Part shown: positions 1 to 9,600 of the stretch, in pieces | Layout: each line of letters starts with the position of its first letter | Numbering within the stretch: the stretch's first letter is position 1 | From: Sphingomonas sp. DG1-23 | Lineage (GTDB): Bacteria; Pseudomonadota; Alphaproteobacteria; Sphingomonadales; Sphingomonadaceae | DNA: 41,404 nt | Assembly: GCF_030730875.1 (NCBI RefSeq) | Contig: NZ_JAVAMA010000018.1 | Location: forward strand, 1 to 41,404 | Reading direction: 5' to 3' | Translations under genes and position numbers: made by a program | The notes under the pieces: model-generated | Seen by the model: only the letters and a program-made list of their open reading frames with translations | The model's database searches: none | Told to the model about the DNA's origin: nothing

Positions 1-2
1 CC

Positions 3-779
3 AGCTTTGCGTTGCTCGGCATTCTGCTCGATCCGCGCCAGCTGGGCCGCGCGCGGCGGTTGATCGGCAGCATCGCGATCGGCGTGGGAATCCTGCTCGT
101 CTATGCCTTGGCCAAACAGATATTGGCGATCGCGACGCCGGAGCGCTTCGTCAGCCTCGGCTTCGTCGAACGCGCCTTGCTGACCCAGGCGTGTCTTGCG
201 ACGGGCTGGGCCTTGCTGCGCAGCGGTCGTTTTCCGTCGCTGGCCACGATGCTGTTCGGGCTCGGGCTGTTGCGCATCGTCTGGTTCGATCTGTTGCTGC
301 TCAATCCCGCGATCGTGCCTCAGGCGGTAGGTGCGATTCCCCTGCTCAACGCGGTAGTCGTCCATGCGATACTCGCCGCCTTCTGGTTGTGGACGGCGGC
401 GAAGATCCACGGGCGCCGCGCCGGCGCGGCATTGCTCACCGTCACCGCGGCACTCGCGACGATACGCCAGGCGACGCATGGCGATATGCTGACCGGCCCG
501 GTCGGGACGCTCGAAAACGGCGGCTATTCGGCAGCTTTGCTCGGCGTCGCGCTGTTCTGGCTGTGGCGCGGGATCGCTGCCGGCGTGCATGATCTGCGGA
601 TCGCCGGGCTGGCGCTGCTCACGCTGGTGACCTTCAAGGTGTTTCTGATCGATGCCGCCGCGCTCGATGGCGTGTTGCGCATTCTGTCCTTCCTCGCGCT
701 CGGAATGGTCCTGATTGGGATCAGCTGGGCGTATGGCCGTTTCCTCGCGCGGCCAGCGGCACCGATGTCCGGCGCGTAG
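3..779 (+). CDS. DUF2339 domain membrane protein, C-terminal part (5' truncated by window)
   Basis: The reading frame is open to the left edge of the window and ends at TAG 777-779, so only about the last 259 residues are seen. They form a chain of hydrophobic segments separated by short polar loops, consistent with six to eight membrane helices. The last segment has the pattern KVFLIDAAALDGVLRILSF followed by a glycine-rich helix and a short basic tail; this is the typical end of DUF2339 proteins, which are large multi-helix inner-membrane proteins of unknown function. The first in-window start-like codon (TTG at 12) is not the true start. Nothing ties it functionally to the receptor gene 350 bp downstream. 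Confidence 0.75.
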   Translation, partial: SFALLGILLDPRQLGRARRLIGSIAIGVGILLVYALAKQILAIATPERFVSLGFVERALLTQACLATGWALLRSGRFPSLATMLFGLGLLRIVWFDLLLLNPAIVPQAVGAIPLLNAVVVHAILAAFWLWTAAKIHGRRAGAALLTVTAALATIRQATHGDMLTGPVGTLENGGYSAALLGVALFWLWRGIAAGVHDLRIAGLALLTLVTFKVFLIDAAALDGVLRILSFLALGMVLIGISWAYGRFLARPAAPMSGA

Positions 780-1127
780 CCGGTGATCACCGCAACGAGC
801 GGCGGTGCCAGAACGGGTTGGCCTCATAGCCATCGTCCTGAGGTGATGAGCAATTCGAGCGTCAGGTTCCCGGCGCGCCACGTCGCCCGCGCGGGTGACG
901 GGTAACTCCTCGATCTGCAAGCGCCTCGCCGATTTGTCGTCGCGAGTATCAGATTTCCACGACGAAAGGCCGTCCCATCCCGTCACCGACTATCCGTCGG
1001 GTGACCCCGCCGCGCGAAATCGCAGCCGTACGGATATCAGACGAAGGGCTGGACAACCACTTCGTATATCGTATCATATCCGTATATCGTATACCAACAA
1101 GGTGACGATACATGGCGGGGAGGCCAC
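780..1127. other. 348-bp intergenic region ahead of the first TBDR
   Basis: No convincing gene is present. A 78-codon frame at 895-1131 has low-complexity composition and no ribosome site, and I reject it. The part next to the receptor gene is clearly AT-richer than its surroundings and holds the duplicated motif at 1063-1094, so the promoter and operator of the receptor are probably here. A Shine-Dalgarno GGGGAGG lies at 1117-1123, just before ATG 1128. Confidence 0.6.
1063..1094. promoter_or_regulatory. Duplicated 12-bp motif, candidate operator of the first TBDR
   Basis: CGTATATCGTAT occurs twice, at 1063-1074 and 1081-1092, exactly 18 bp apart. The second copy sits in an interrupted palindrome GTATA-TCG-TATAC (1082-1094); the first is an imperfect version of it. 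The motif ends 33 bp before the start codon. A GTATA-N3-TATAC dyad resembles GntR/FadR-type sites, but no such regulator lies nearby, so the binding protein is unknown. The AT-rich copies could also contain the -10 element. Confidence 0.5.
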
Positions 1128-4100
1128 ATGAGTCACGATTTCAAGACGTCCGGCGGTGTGAGCATGCTCGCCCTGGTGCTTGCCGGTATCAATGTTTCGG
1201 CCGCTTCGGCACAGGAGAGATTTCCAGCCGAGGGCCCGGCATCCGCGAGTGCCGCGCAGGATGTCCCTGAGCCCTCGAACGAAGACGAAGAAAGCGGCGG
1301 CATCGTCGTGACCGGCACCCGGATCCGCCACAAGGGCGCGGCCAGCGCGACGCCCACCACCGTCATTACTTCGGAAACGATCAGCAAGTCCGGCACGCGT
1401 CAGATCGCCGACCTCGTGAACCAGATGCCGGCACTGGTGATCAGCCAGAGCGACCAGACCTCCAACGCCAACCGCGACAAGGATTCGCTCGACAGCGGAC
1501 ATCCCGGTCTCAACCTGCTCGATCTGCGCGGTCTGGGCAGCAAGCGGACGCTCGTCCTCGTCAATGGCCGCCGCCACGTGCCGGGCGCCCCCGGCACCTC
1601 CGGCGTCGATATCAGCACGATACCCAGCGGTCTGGTCGAACGCGTCGAGATCATCACCGGCGGCGCTTCGGCGCAATATGGCGCCGACGCCGTGGCCGGC
1701 GTCGCCAACTTCATCATGAAGAAGGATTATCAGGGCCTCGACGCGAAGCTGAGCTACACCAATTCGACCTATGGCGACATGCCGGGGTACGACGGCGAAA
1801 TTCTGTGGGGGAAGAACTTCGCCGACGGCAAGGCGAACGTCACCCTGTTCGCCTATTACGGCCAGTCGAACGGCATCGTCGGCGGTCAGGATCGCCCCTC
1901 GACGGCTTATGGCAATCCGTGGTGGTACCGTCCGGCGGGCACGACGATGAACACCATCCTCGATGATCGGCACAGCTTCAGCTATTCGCCCCGTGCGGTC
2001 GTGCTGCTGGGCTCCAAACCTTATGTGTTCAACGACGACGGCACCATGCGCGCGCCCCGGCTGGGCTCGGCGGGGATCTTGCCGAATACCCTCGACCTCA
2101 CCAAGAATTCGGTCGTGGGCCAGCTCGAAACCAACAGCGGCTCGGAGTTCGGCGGGCGCTATGACAATTGGCTGCTGTCGGTACCGAACGACCGGTTCAT
2201 CACCCACGGCACCTTCGCCTACCAGCTTTCCGACAATGTCCGCTATTTCATCGAGGCCGACTACGCCACCAACAAGTCGCATGGTGAATATGGCCTGTGG
2301 TACGAAGGCGGCGGCAACAAATTGTGGGACGGAAACCCGTTCATCACGCCGGAAATCATCGCGGCCAATGGCGGGCAACCGTTCGGCGCCGACGGGCTGA
2401 CTTTCGTGCGCCAGTTCCCCGAATTCGGCAAGTCGCGCTCCGATTATCGCCGCGAAATGTATCAGGTCGTCACCGGTTTCGAAGGGGAACTGCCCGGCTT
2501 TTTCCGCGGGCATGACTGGTCGTGGGCGGCGCACTTCTCCTACGGCAAGACCAAGGAAACGATCCGCGACCGGAACAACACGTCGAACGACCGCTATCTG
2601 CGCGCGCTCGACGCCGTCAGCGGACCGGGCGGGACGCCGATCTGCTGGGTCAATTCCGATGCCGATACCTCGAACGACGACCCCAATTGCGTCGCGCTGA
2701 ACCCGTTCAAGCCGATCCCGCAGAACGTCATCGATTACCTGCAATATGATTCGAGCGAGTCCTCGACCTCGCTCGAGCAATATGTCGTGTCGGGCTATGC
2801 GACCGGGGGCCTGTTCAATCTGCCGGGCGGCGAAGTGCAGGTCGTGCTGGGCGGCGAGTTTCGCAGCGAATCCAACGATATCGGTGCACGTGCCGAATAT
2901 GATCCCAACAATCCGGCGTTCGTGCCCGACTACGGTGTGATCGAGAACCCGCTCAAGGGCCGCATCGACGTCAGCGAGATATTCGGCGAGTTGAGCGTGC
3001 CGCTGCTGAAGGATTTGCCGCTCATTCACCGCCTGTCGCTGGAAAGTGCGATCCGCGTCGCTGATTATTCGACTGCGGGTACGACCACGGCGGAGAAATA
3101 CGGCGTTCAATGGGCGCCGGTGAAGGACCTGCGCTTCCGGGCCACCTACGGCAAGGCAGTCCGTGCGCCGAACATCAGCGAAGTCTTCACGGCGTCGTCG
3201 GTGAGCGGTCAGTGGCTCAGCGATCCCTGCAATTATTACAATCTGCCGAACCGGCCCGACAGGACCGAGTTCACCGCGGCCAATTGCGCGGCGGTCATGC
3301 CCGCCAACAAGAATGATTTCTGGCTTTGGCTGGACGTCATCAAACAGGGCAATCCCGAGCTCAAGGTCGAGACCGCCAGGACGCTGACTCTGGGGCTCGT
3401 ATTCCAGCCGAGCTTCGTCAAGAACTTCACCGCGACGGTCGATTATTACAAGATCAACATGCGGGATGTGATCTCCTCGGTCGAGCCGCAGACGATCATC
3501 AACAAGTGCATGGACGGCGCGACTCTCGACAACGCCTATTGCGCCCTGGTGGTGCGCGATCCGGCGACCAACAATCTGGTCTCGGTCCTCAAGCAGAACA
3601 TCAACCTGTCGCGACGCAGGACGAGCGGCGTCGACTTCGAAGTCGATTACTGGTTCGACCTCGCCGATCTCGATCTCGGCGGCGGCCGTATCGGCATCAA
3701 CAGCGTCTTCACGCGTTTGATCGAGAACAAATATACCCCCGATCCCGACAACCCGGACACGGTCACCGATACCTTCGGCGTTTTCGGTTTCCCCGAACTC
3801 AAGGGCCGCGCATCGATCAATTACAGCAAGGATAAATTGTGGGTCGGCTGGACGGCACGCTATTTCGCGGGGATGCGCCAGACGACCACGATCAAGCCCG
3901 AAACCTATTCGCCGTACCGGACACCGTCGGTCACCTATCACGATCTCAACGCATCCTATCGGCTCAGGCCCAATCTCACCCTCGGCGCCGGCTTTTCCAA
4001 TCTCTTCAACAAGCAGCCGCCGCGTTATCCGGGAGCCGAGGCGGGCGGCGCCTATTTCGGCGACGAAGGCTGGCAGGCCGGCGTCTATGACGTGATGGGC

Positions 4101-4136
4101 CGCACCGGCTTCCTCTATCTGCGGTTCACGCATTGA
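1128..4136 (+). CDS. TonB-dependent outer-membrane receptor (TBDR 1)
   Basis: This 1002-residue protein would be an outer-membrane gated channel that imports a ligand using TonB energy. Residues 1-29 are a Sec signal peptide ending SAASAQ. An N-terminal GGIVVTGTRIR stretch (about 60-70) is the TonB-box-like start common in sphingomonad receptors. The plug follows, with LDLRGLGSKRTLVLVNGRR and RVEIITGGASAQYGADAVAG (about 130-195). The remainder is a beta-barrel with late motifs such as RATYGKAVRAPNISEVF and a final barrel strand ending FLYLRFTH. It differs in plug type from the two other receptors here, because it lacks the 'GKLPDNS' signature. The substrate is not evident; proximity to glycosidases suggests a sugar or glycan, by inference. 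ATG 1128 has a strong ribosome site. It stands alone, convergent with the response regulator gene. Confidence 0.92.
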   Translation: MSHDFKTSGGVSMLALVLAGINVSAASAQERFPAEGPASASAAQDVPEPSNEDEESGGIVVTGTRIRHKGAASATPTTVITSETISKSGTRQIADLVNQMPALVISQSDQTSNANRDKDSLDSGHPGLNLLDLRGLGSKRTLVLVNGRRHVPGAPGTSGVDISTIPSGLVERVEIITGGASAQYGADAVAGVANFIMKKDYQGLDAKLSYTNSTYGDMPGYDGEILWGKNFADGKANVTLFAYYGQSNGIVGGQDRPSTAYGNPWWYRPAGTTMNTILDDRHSFSYSPRAVVLLGSKPYVFNDDGTMRAPRLGSAGILPNTLDLTKNSVVGQLETNSGSEFGGRYDNWLLSVPNDRFITHGTFAYQLSDNVRYFIEADYATNKSHGEYGLWYEGGGNKLWDGNPFITPEIIAANGGQPFGADGLTFVRQFPEFGKSRSDYRREMYQVVTGFEGELPGFFRGHDWSWAAHFSYGKTKETIRDRNNTSNDRYLRALDAVSGPGGTPICWVNSDADTSNDDPNCVALNPFKPIPQNVIDYLQYDSSESSTSLEQYVVSGYATGGLFNLPGGEVQVVLGGEFRSESNDIGARAEYDPNNPAFVPDYGVIENPLKGRIDVSEIFGELSVPLLKDLPLIHRLSLESAIRVADYSTAGTTTAEKYGVQWAPVKDLRFRATYGKAVRAPNISEVFTASSVSGQWLSDPCNYYNLPNRPDRTEFTAANCAAVMPANKNDFWLWLDVIKQGNPELKVETARTLTLGLVFQPSFVKNFTATVDYYKINMRDVISSVEPQTIINKCMDGATLDNAYCALVVRDPATNNLVSVLKQNINLSRRRTSGVDFEVDYWFDLADLDLGGGRIGINSVFTRLIENKYTPDPDNPDTVTDTFGVFGFPELKGRASINYSKDKLWVGWTARYFAGMRQTTTIKPETYSPYRTPSVTYHDLNASYRLRPNLTLGAGFSNLFNKQPPRYPGAEAGGAYFGDEGWQAGVYDVMGRTGFLYLRFTH

Positions 4137-4139
4137 CGT

Positions 4140-4226
4140 GCATCGAGGTTACTCGCTCGATCGATGCCTTGCTGGTGCACCCTGAATTGCAACCGTAGAG
4201 GCAAGACCCGGCGGCGCTGGTCTTGC
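4140..4226. terminator. Two hairpins between convergent TBDR 1 and response regulator
   Basis: The first inverted repeat pairs GCATCGA (4140-4146) with TCGATGC (4161-4167), just after the receptor stop. The second pairs GCAAGACC (4201-4208) with GGTCTTGC (4219-4226) around a 10-nt loop. Neither has a clear U-run, so intrinsic termination is only plausible. The location between convergent genes supports a bidirectional terminator role. Confidence 0.4.
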
Positions 4227-4324
4227 AGGCGCCGTCGGGTCCGGTCGCTTCCGCCCACCTTACCTGGGCGCACGCTCACCGGCGGACAGGCACCTGCCTC
4301 GGACGACTGCACGCATCCGTGGAT

Positions 4325-5125
4325 TCAAATGGGTTGGCCGAGAATCGCTTCGACCTCGCCGCGATACGTGCGGCTCATCATCAGCCGGTTCCCGGTCTTG
4401 AGCATCACTTCGAATTCGCCGTGCGAGCGTCGCTCGAGGAACGCGATCGATCGAACGTTGACGATATGCGATCGGTGGATCCGGACGAAGCGAAATGGAT
4501 CGAGCCGGCTTGCCACCGCGGCGAGGCCCGCTCGATAGAGAAACTCCTCGCCTTTTGAATGCACGGTCACATAGACCCCGGCGGCCTCGATCCAGTCGAT
4601 GTCGTCGGTCAGCAACAGGCGGGTGGTGTCGCGCGACTTCACTGCGATCCAGTCCCAGATTTCGCCGGGGCTCGCGCGTCTGGCCACCAGCTTGAGCAGT
4701 TCGGGTCCGAAGACGTTGGCATCGTCCGATTCGGTGGAACGGCGATCTTGCAGGCGCTGCTTAACGCGCTGCATCATCCTTTCGTACCGCCGGTCGCTGA
4801 ACGGCTTGAGCAGATAGTCGATCGCCTCCGCCTCGAACGCCCGGATGGCGAAATGGTCATAGGCGGTGACGAACACGGTGAGCGGCATGTTCTCGGCCCC
4901 GATCGCTTCTACCACGCCGAAGCCGTCGAGGCCGGGCATCTGCACGTCGAGGAACACGATGTCGGGTCGTGCACTCTCGATCATCTCGATCGCTGCTATA
5001 CCATTCCCGGCGCTCCTGACCGCCGCGATGTCCTCATCCTTCGCGAGCAGGTCCGCGATTCGTCGCCGCGCCGGGACCTCGTCATCGACCACCAGCGCGG
5101 AGAGGCGCTCAGGATGCGCTGCCAT
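4325..5125 (-). CDS. LytTR-family response regulator
   Basis: This is a 266-residue response regulator with an N-terminal receiver and a C-terminal LytTR DNA-binding domain. The receiver has the acidic pair D14-D15, phospho-acceptor D60 in FLDVQMPG, T87 and K107 in YLLKPF. The LytTR part (about 160-260) has the family patterns IDWIEAAGVYVTVHS, FVRIHRSHIVN and the end RTYRGEVEAIL. LytTR proteins bind pairs of short direct repeats spaced about two helical turns apart. Its ATG lies inside the last codons of the kinase gene (17-bp overlap), so the two are translationally coupled. The likely job is transcriptional control of the adjacent glycan locus in response to the kinase; no target is proved by sequence. 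Confidence 0.93.
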   Translation of the reverse strand: MAAHPERLSALVVDDEVPARRRIADLLAKDEDIAAVRSAGNGIAAIEMIESARPDIVFLDVQMPGLDGFGVVEAIGAENMPLTVFVTAYDHFAIRAFEAEAIDYLLKPFSDRRYERMMQRVKQRLQDRRSTESDDANVFGPELLKLVARRASPGEIWDWIAVKSRDTTRLLLTDDIDWIEAAGVYVTVHSKGEEFLYRAGLAAVASRLDPFRFVRIHRSHIVNVRSIAFLERRSHGEFEVMLKTGNRLMMSRTYRGEVEAILGQPI

Positions 5126-6287
5126 GTGCGTCGTCTCCCGTTCTCTGCAAGGGAATGCGGATCGTCACCTCCGTGCCGGCGCCGCTGCATCGCGAGATGG
5201 TGAAATCGTGACTATCCGGCTCCGTATATAGCGCCTGGAGACGCTCGCGGGTCACGCCTATGCCGAGGCCCGCGGAGGTTTCGATCGCCCAATGCGGCGG
5301 CAGGCCGACGCCATCGTCGATCACCTTGATCAGCAGATGGCCGGCGACATGCGCCGCGGAAACCACCACCTTGCCGCCCGACATGCGTCGCTCGAGGCCA
5401 TGACGGACGGCGTTCTCGACGAGTGGCTGCAGAAACATCGATGGCACCAGGTCCGCGAGCGTCGCGGGCTCGACTTCGACCTGGATGTCGATCCTGTCGC
5501 CGAACCGGAGCTTTTGAATGGCAAGATAATGGTCCAGAAGCGCAAGCTCCTGCGCCAGCGTGATCTCCTTGCTTCCCTGGCAATCGAGGGATTGTCGAAG
5601 CAGCGCGCCCAGATCCTCGATCATCTCGCGGGCCAGCACGGGATTCTCCGCGAGTTCGGAGGAGATCGCGTTCAGCGTATTGAACAGGAAATGGGGTTCG
5701 AGCTGGAGCCGGAGCGCATTCAGATGCGACTCGACGAGCCGTTTCTCGACCTTTGCCAGCTCTACCTGGCTGCTCATCAAACGATTATAATATTTGAATG
5801 TCTGCAGCACCCCGACAATGGCGCAGTAGGTTCCCCAGCCACCGAGATAGAAATAGATCGCGAACTCGGTGCTTCTGAGCGGGCTCCACCAGATCGTCGG
5901 GATCGGGTAGAGGATCAGGCCGGTCAGATAGGTGTGCAGCAGGCTGATCGGGATGCTCAGCGCCAGATGTGCCAGCGCGATACGAACGACGCTCTGGAAG
6001 AGCGAGGTCAGTCTGCGATCGATCAGCAATATCGCCGGCGTGAGCAATGCCCAGGCCCAGGCATCGATGAATTTTCCGATGGTCTCGTTCCACCGGAAGC
6101 CGTCGAGCATGTCGGGTACGGCCTGAAACAGGCCCACGATGGTCCATAAGAGGAAGGTCAGGGCCGCAGGCTTGAACCTTGCCCGCCACGTGCGGCTCGG
6201 GGAGGATCCGGCGCTTTCGGGGATCAACCCCGTCCAGCCGCCAAGGCCGGTTGCGGATGCGAGCTCGTTCGCGCGATTCATGGGCAT
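5109..6287 (-). CDS. LytS/YpdA-type sensor histidine kinase
   Basis: The protein has about 392 residues. The N-terminal half has four hydrophobic segments (about 43-60, 78-92, 101-125, 142-163), forming a membrane sensor without a large periplasmic domain. The catalytic half starts with the His_kinase (PF06580) box LEPHFLFNTLNAIS, with phospho-acceptor His near 199. It continues with the N-box LVENAVRHGLE, DDGVGLP and GIGVTRERL, which belong to the HATPase domain. It phosphorylates the LytTR regulator encoded immediately downstream with overlapping frames. Start candidates are TTG 6290, ATG 6287 and ATG 6281; I chose ATG 6287, and none has a strong ribosome site. The gene is divergent from the TBDR 2/glycosidase operon, which makes that operon the most natural target. 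Confidence 0.9.
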   Translation of the reverse strand: MPMNRANELASATGLGGWTGLIPESAGSSPSRTWRARFKPAALTFLLWTIVGLFQAVPDMLDGFRWNETIGKFIDAWAWALLTPAILLIDRRLTSLFQSVVRIALAHLALSIPISLLHTYLTGLILYPIPTIWWSPLRSTEFAIYFYLGGWGTYCAIVGVLQTFKYYNRLMSSQVELAKVEKRLVESHLNALRLQLEPHFLFNTLNAISSELAENPVLAREMIEDLGALLRQSLDCQGSKEITLAQELALLDHYLAIQKLRFGDRIDIQVEVEPATLADLVPSMFLQPLVENAVRHGLERRMSGGKVVVSAAHVAGHLLIKVIDDGVGLPPHWAIETSAGLGIGVTRERLQALYTEPDSHDFTISRCSGAGTEVTIRIPLQRTGDDAHGSAS

Positions 6288-6317
6288 CAATATTCATCAA
6301 TTCGGCTGCCGGTAGAA

Positions 6318-6354
6318 GCGTGGTTCCACGCGCTGCCACGCGAATGCCGCGTGG
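6318..6354. promoter_or_regulatory. Cluster of four GCGTGG/CCACGC half-sites
   Basis: GCGTGG (6318-6323) and CCACGC (6326-6331) form a dyad with a 2-bp centre. CCACGCG (6336-6342) and CGCGTGG (6348-6354) form a second dyad with a 5-bp centre. All lie 31-67 bp upstream of the kinase start, so they may be an operator for the two-component genes or RNA hairpins in their leader. The binding protein is unknown. Confidence 0.45.
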
Positions 6355-6465
6355 TGTGCGATCGCCCCCGGGTTCGATTTGGCGGCTCAATTTCCTTTCA
6401 GAGCCCGGGCCGGGCAAGGCGCGCGGCCTCCAACAGGCCAAAATGTTACGAAGCGGACTATTGCC

Positions 6466-6496
6466 TTGCAGGCCGGCCGCAGAATTTGCAGGCCGG
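6466..6496 (+). promoter_or_regulatory. 11-bp direct repeat with 20-bp period, candidate LytTR site
   Basis: TTGCAGGCCGG is perfectly duplicated at 6466-6476 and 6486-6496. The 20-bp period places both copies on one face of the helix. LytTR regulators are known to bind direct repeats about 21-22 bp apart, and a LytTR gene lies next door, so this is a candidate target site. The motif sequence does not itself match a published LytTR consensus that I can recall. Confidence 0.45.
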
Positions 6497-6542
6497 ATTG
6501 GGGCCTTGGAAAAGATCTTCAAAAACAGCGATTTACCCATAT

Positions 6543-6556
6543 TGTTTGCGCTAACA
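6543..6556. promoter_or_regulatory. LacI-family-type operator upstream of TBDR 2 operon
   Basis: TGTTTGCGCTAACA differs at one position from the perfect palindrome TGTTAGCGCTAACA. That shape, with a central CG, is typical of LacI-family operators and close to the site of the Caulobacter xylose repressor XylR. It lies 135 bp before the TBDR 2 start. No LacI-family gene is in this locus; the only one in the window is 30 kb away beside the amylase genes. Confidence 0.6.
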
Positions 6557-6690
6557 TCCGTAGACTCGACCCGGAGATTGTGGCCTTTGTTCCGCGTGTG
6601 ATCGGGTCCGCACTGCCAGGCGCTTCGTGCTGGTAGGGCGAGAAACCACGACCGCTCAATCAGGGCGGCACGCGAGGAGAGGGGCGGGCA

Positions 6691-9600
6691 ATGGTCAAGA
6701 ATTCACGACGTCATCTGGATGTTGCGGCAAAGGGCAGTGCATCTCTGCTGGCACTGATCGCCACGGGGCTGGAGGCTCCGGCGTTTGCGCAAGACGCGCC
6801 GCCGCAGCAGGTGGCGAGTGAAGAGCAGAACGACGCGATCGTCGTCACGGGCCGTCGCGCCGCGCTGCAGTCCGCGGACAACCGCAAGAAGAATGCCGAG
6901 ACGATCATCGACTCGGTCGTCGCGGACGAAGCAGGAAAGCTCCCCGACAATTCGATAACCGAGGTCCTCCAGCGTGTCGCCGGCGTGACGATCGTCCGCT
7001 TCTCGGCGCTCAACGATCCGGACCATTTCTCGGTCGAAGGCTCCGGCATTCAGGTGCGTGGACTCTCAGGGGTCGCCTCGCGCCTCAACGGCCGGGAGAT
7101 TTTCAGTGCCAATGCCGGGCGGTCGTTGCTCTGGGGCGATGTCACGCCCGAACTGATGCAGGCAGTCGACGTTTATAAATCGTCGTCGGCGGACCAGATC
7201 GGGGGCGGCACGGGCGGCAGCGTCGATCTGCGGACCAAGCTCCCCTTCGATTATGGCTATGGTCTGCACGTCGCCGGTTCGGCCGATATCGGTTTTGGCG
7301 ACCTCGCCCGCGAAGTTGATTATTCCGCGTCGGGCCTGATCGCCGGCAAATGGTCCACGGGTATCGGCGACATCGGCGTCCTCGTCGACGGCGCCTACAG
7401 CCAGTTCACCTCGAACTCGCAATTCTTCCGGATGGAGCCCTATTTCCGGACCCGGATCAATTCGACCGACTATTACATTCCGGGCGGCTACGACTATGGC
7501 GAGCAACTGTTCCAGCGCAGGCGCGACGGGCTCTATGCCGCCGCCCAATGGGCCCCGAACGACGACCTGACGTTCACCGGCATCTTCTTCCAGTCGCGCT
7601 ACCGCAATGTCGGCGACGAATGGGCGTCCTTCGTCACGTCGCAGACGCTCTCGGTCGATCCGTCGGCGAGCAAGTTCGACTCGAACAACGCGCTGATTTC
7701 GTCGAACGCGATCTTCCAGCGCGACCCGGCGACCTTCCTGCCGAGCGGCAATCCGATAACGAGCGGCGGCACCACCGGCGTCAGCAAGACCAGATCGAAG
7801 ACGCAGGACATCTCCGCGGCTTTCGCCTGGGCACCATCGGACGGCCCGCTCTCGCTCCGCGGCGGTTATCAGCGGATCAACTCGACTTCGCAGGTCGACA
7901 GCCTGTCGCTGTTTCGCGACTTCGCCTTTCCGACCAGCTTCGGGCTCGACCTGAGCGGCGATCTGCCGCAACTGACCACCCCGGCGAGCTTCGCGCAGAG
8001 CAATTTCTTCAATCCGGCGCGCTATCAATGGGCTGCGGCCATGCCGCACAACGAACTCAATCGCGGCGAGATGGACGCCGTCAATCTCGATGCCGAGTTC
8101 AAGTTCGGCGACGGCTTCTTCAAGTCGCTGAGCGCCGGCGGACGCTGGTCGCGACGGACCGAGCGGGATCTCAACAACAGCTATGCGTGGAATGCGCTCG
8201 GCCGCGGGTGGAACGGCGATCCGGGGAGCTGCGGTGGTTGTTACGCGCCGCAGCTGACTTTCGCGAACGCAGCACCCGGCGACGTCGAAGTGCACACCTA
8301 CAAGAACTTCTTCCGTGGGGCGACAACGTTGCCAGGGAATGGCAACTCGCTTTACCCGAGCCTCGCTCTCACCGGGAAGCTCGACGTGGATCTCGTCCAC
8401 CGCGCCGCGCCGGTCGGGTTCTGCGGATCGTTCGATTGGGGCAACCCAACCTATTTCGACTGCTCGTCGAGCGGCCCGCTGCAAGCGACGGGCTATGGCA
8501 ATCCGGCATATCGCCAATCCGGCTTCCTGTTGCCGCAGGACCAGACCGACTTCGTGACGGACACCTGGGCGGGCTATCTCATGACCCGTTTCGGCGCCTC
8601 GCTCGGGGGCGGTGAACTCGCGGGCAATGTCGGCGTGCGCCTCGTCAACATCACCAACGAGAGCGAAGGCTTTTTCCAGCAGTTTTCCAACACGTTCATC
8701 CGCAACGGGCAAGTGGTGACGATCGCGGCGGTGGCGGCGCCCCGGTCGGAGAGCGCGGAATTCACCAAGGTGCTTCCGGCGATCAATCTCAGCTACGCGC
8801 CGGACGACAAGGTGAAGCTGCGCGCAGCCTACAACATCACGCTCGACAATGCGTCCTTCCAGGCGCTGCGGGCGGCCGGCGAGCTCGGCGTCGCCACGAT
8901 CACCAACCCGAACAATCCGCCGGCGCCGGCGCCGAGCCTCCCTCCGATCTTCACCAATTTCACCACGACCGCGGGCAATCCGCGGCTGGTCCCGGCGACA
9001 TCGAACAATTTCGACGCTTCGTTCGAATGGTATCCACGCGCCGGCACGACCTTCCACGTCGCGGGATTCTACAAGCACATCAAGAATCTCCCGATCTATG
9101 CCGTGGCGGACCAGCCGGTGACGGTGACCTATGCCGGCGGAACGACGGAGCAGGCGACGGCGGTTTCGACGGCGGTGCGCAACGCGACCGAGGCCGCGAC
9201 GGTAAAGGGCGTGGAGGTCGGCGGGCGCGTCTTCCTCGACAATCTCCCCGGCGTGTTCCGCGGGCTCGGGCTCGAGGCCAACTACACATGGATCGACAGC
9301 AAGAACCCGGGCGATCTCTACCGCGACATCAACGGCGTCGTGAAGAACGATGCGCCGCTGCAAGGCCTGTCGCGGCACAATTTCAACGTGACGCTGCTCT
9401 ACGAGCACAAGCCAATCTCGGCGCGCATCGCCTATAGCTGGCGGTCGCGATATCTGCAGTCGACCAATTCCAACGGCACCAACCCGGCCTATCTCTTCTA
9501 TAGCGGTGCCGGAGGTGCCGGCGCCAACACCCAGATCGCACTGCCGGTCTACGGCAGCGCCTATGGCACGCTCGACGCCGGTGTGACGTTCGACGTCACC

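Larger units (their letters stand above)
6288..6690. other. 403-bp divergent intergenic region with several repeat motifs
   Basis: There is no gene here. The region separates the kinase (leftward) from TBDR 2 (rightward) and must hold promoters for both. From left to right it contains four GCGTGG/CCACGC half-sites (6318-6354), an 11-bp direct repeat (6466-6496), and a LacI-type palindrome (6543-6556). An AT-rich stretch runs over 6507-6560. A GAGGAGAGGGG ribosome site precedes ATG 6691. This is the densest regulatory sequence in the window. Confidence 0.7.

Noticed and set aside
895..1131. 78-codon plus-strand frame before TBDR 1
   Set aside because: No ribosome site, no recognisable motif, and it runs through the duplicated operator-like motif.
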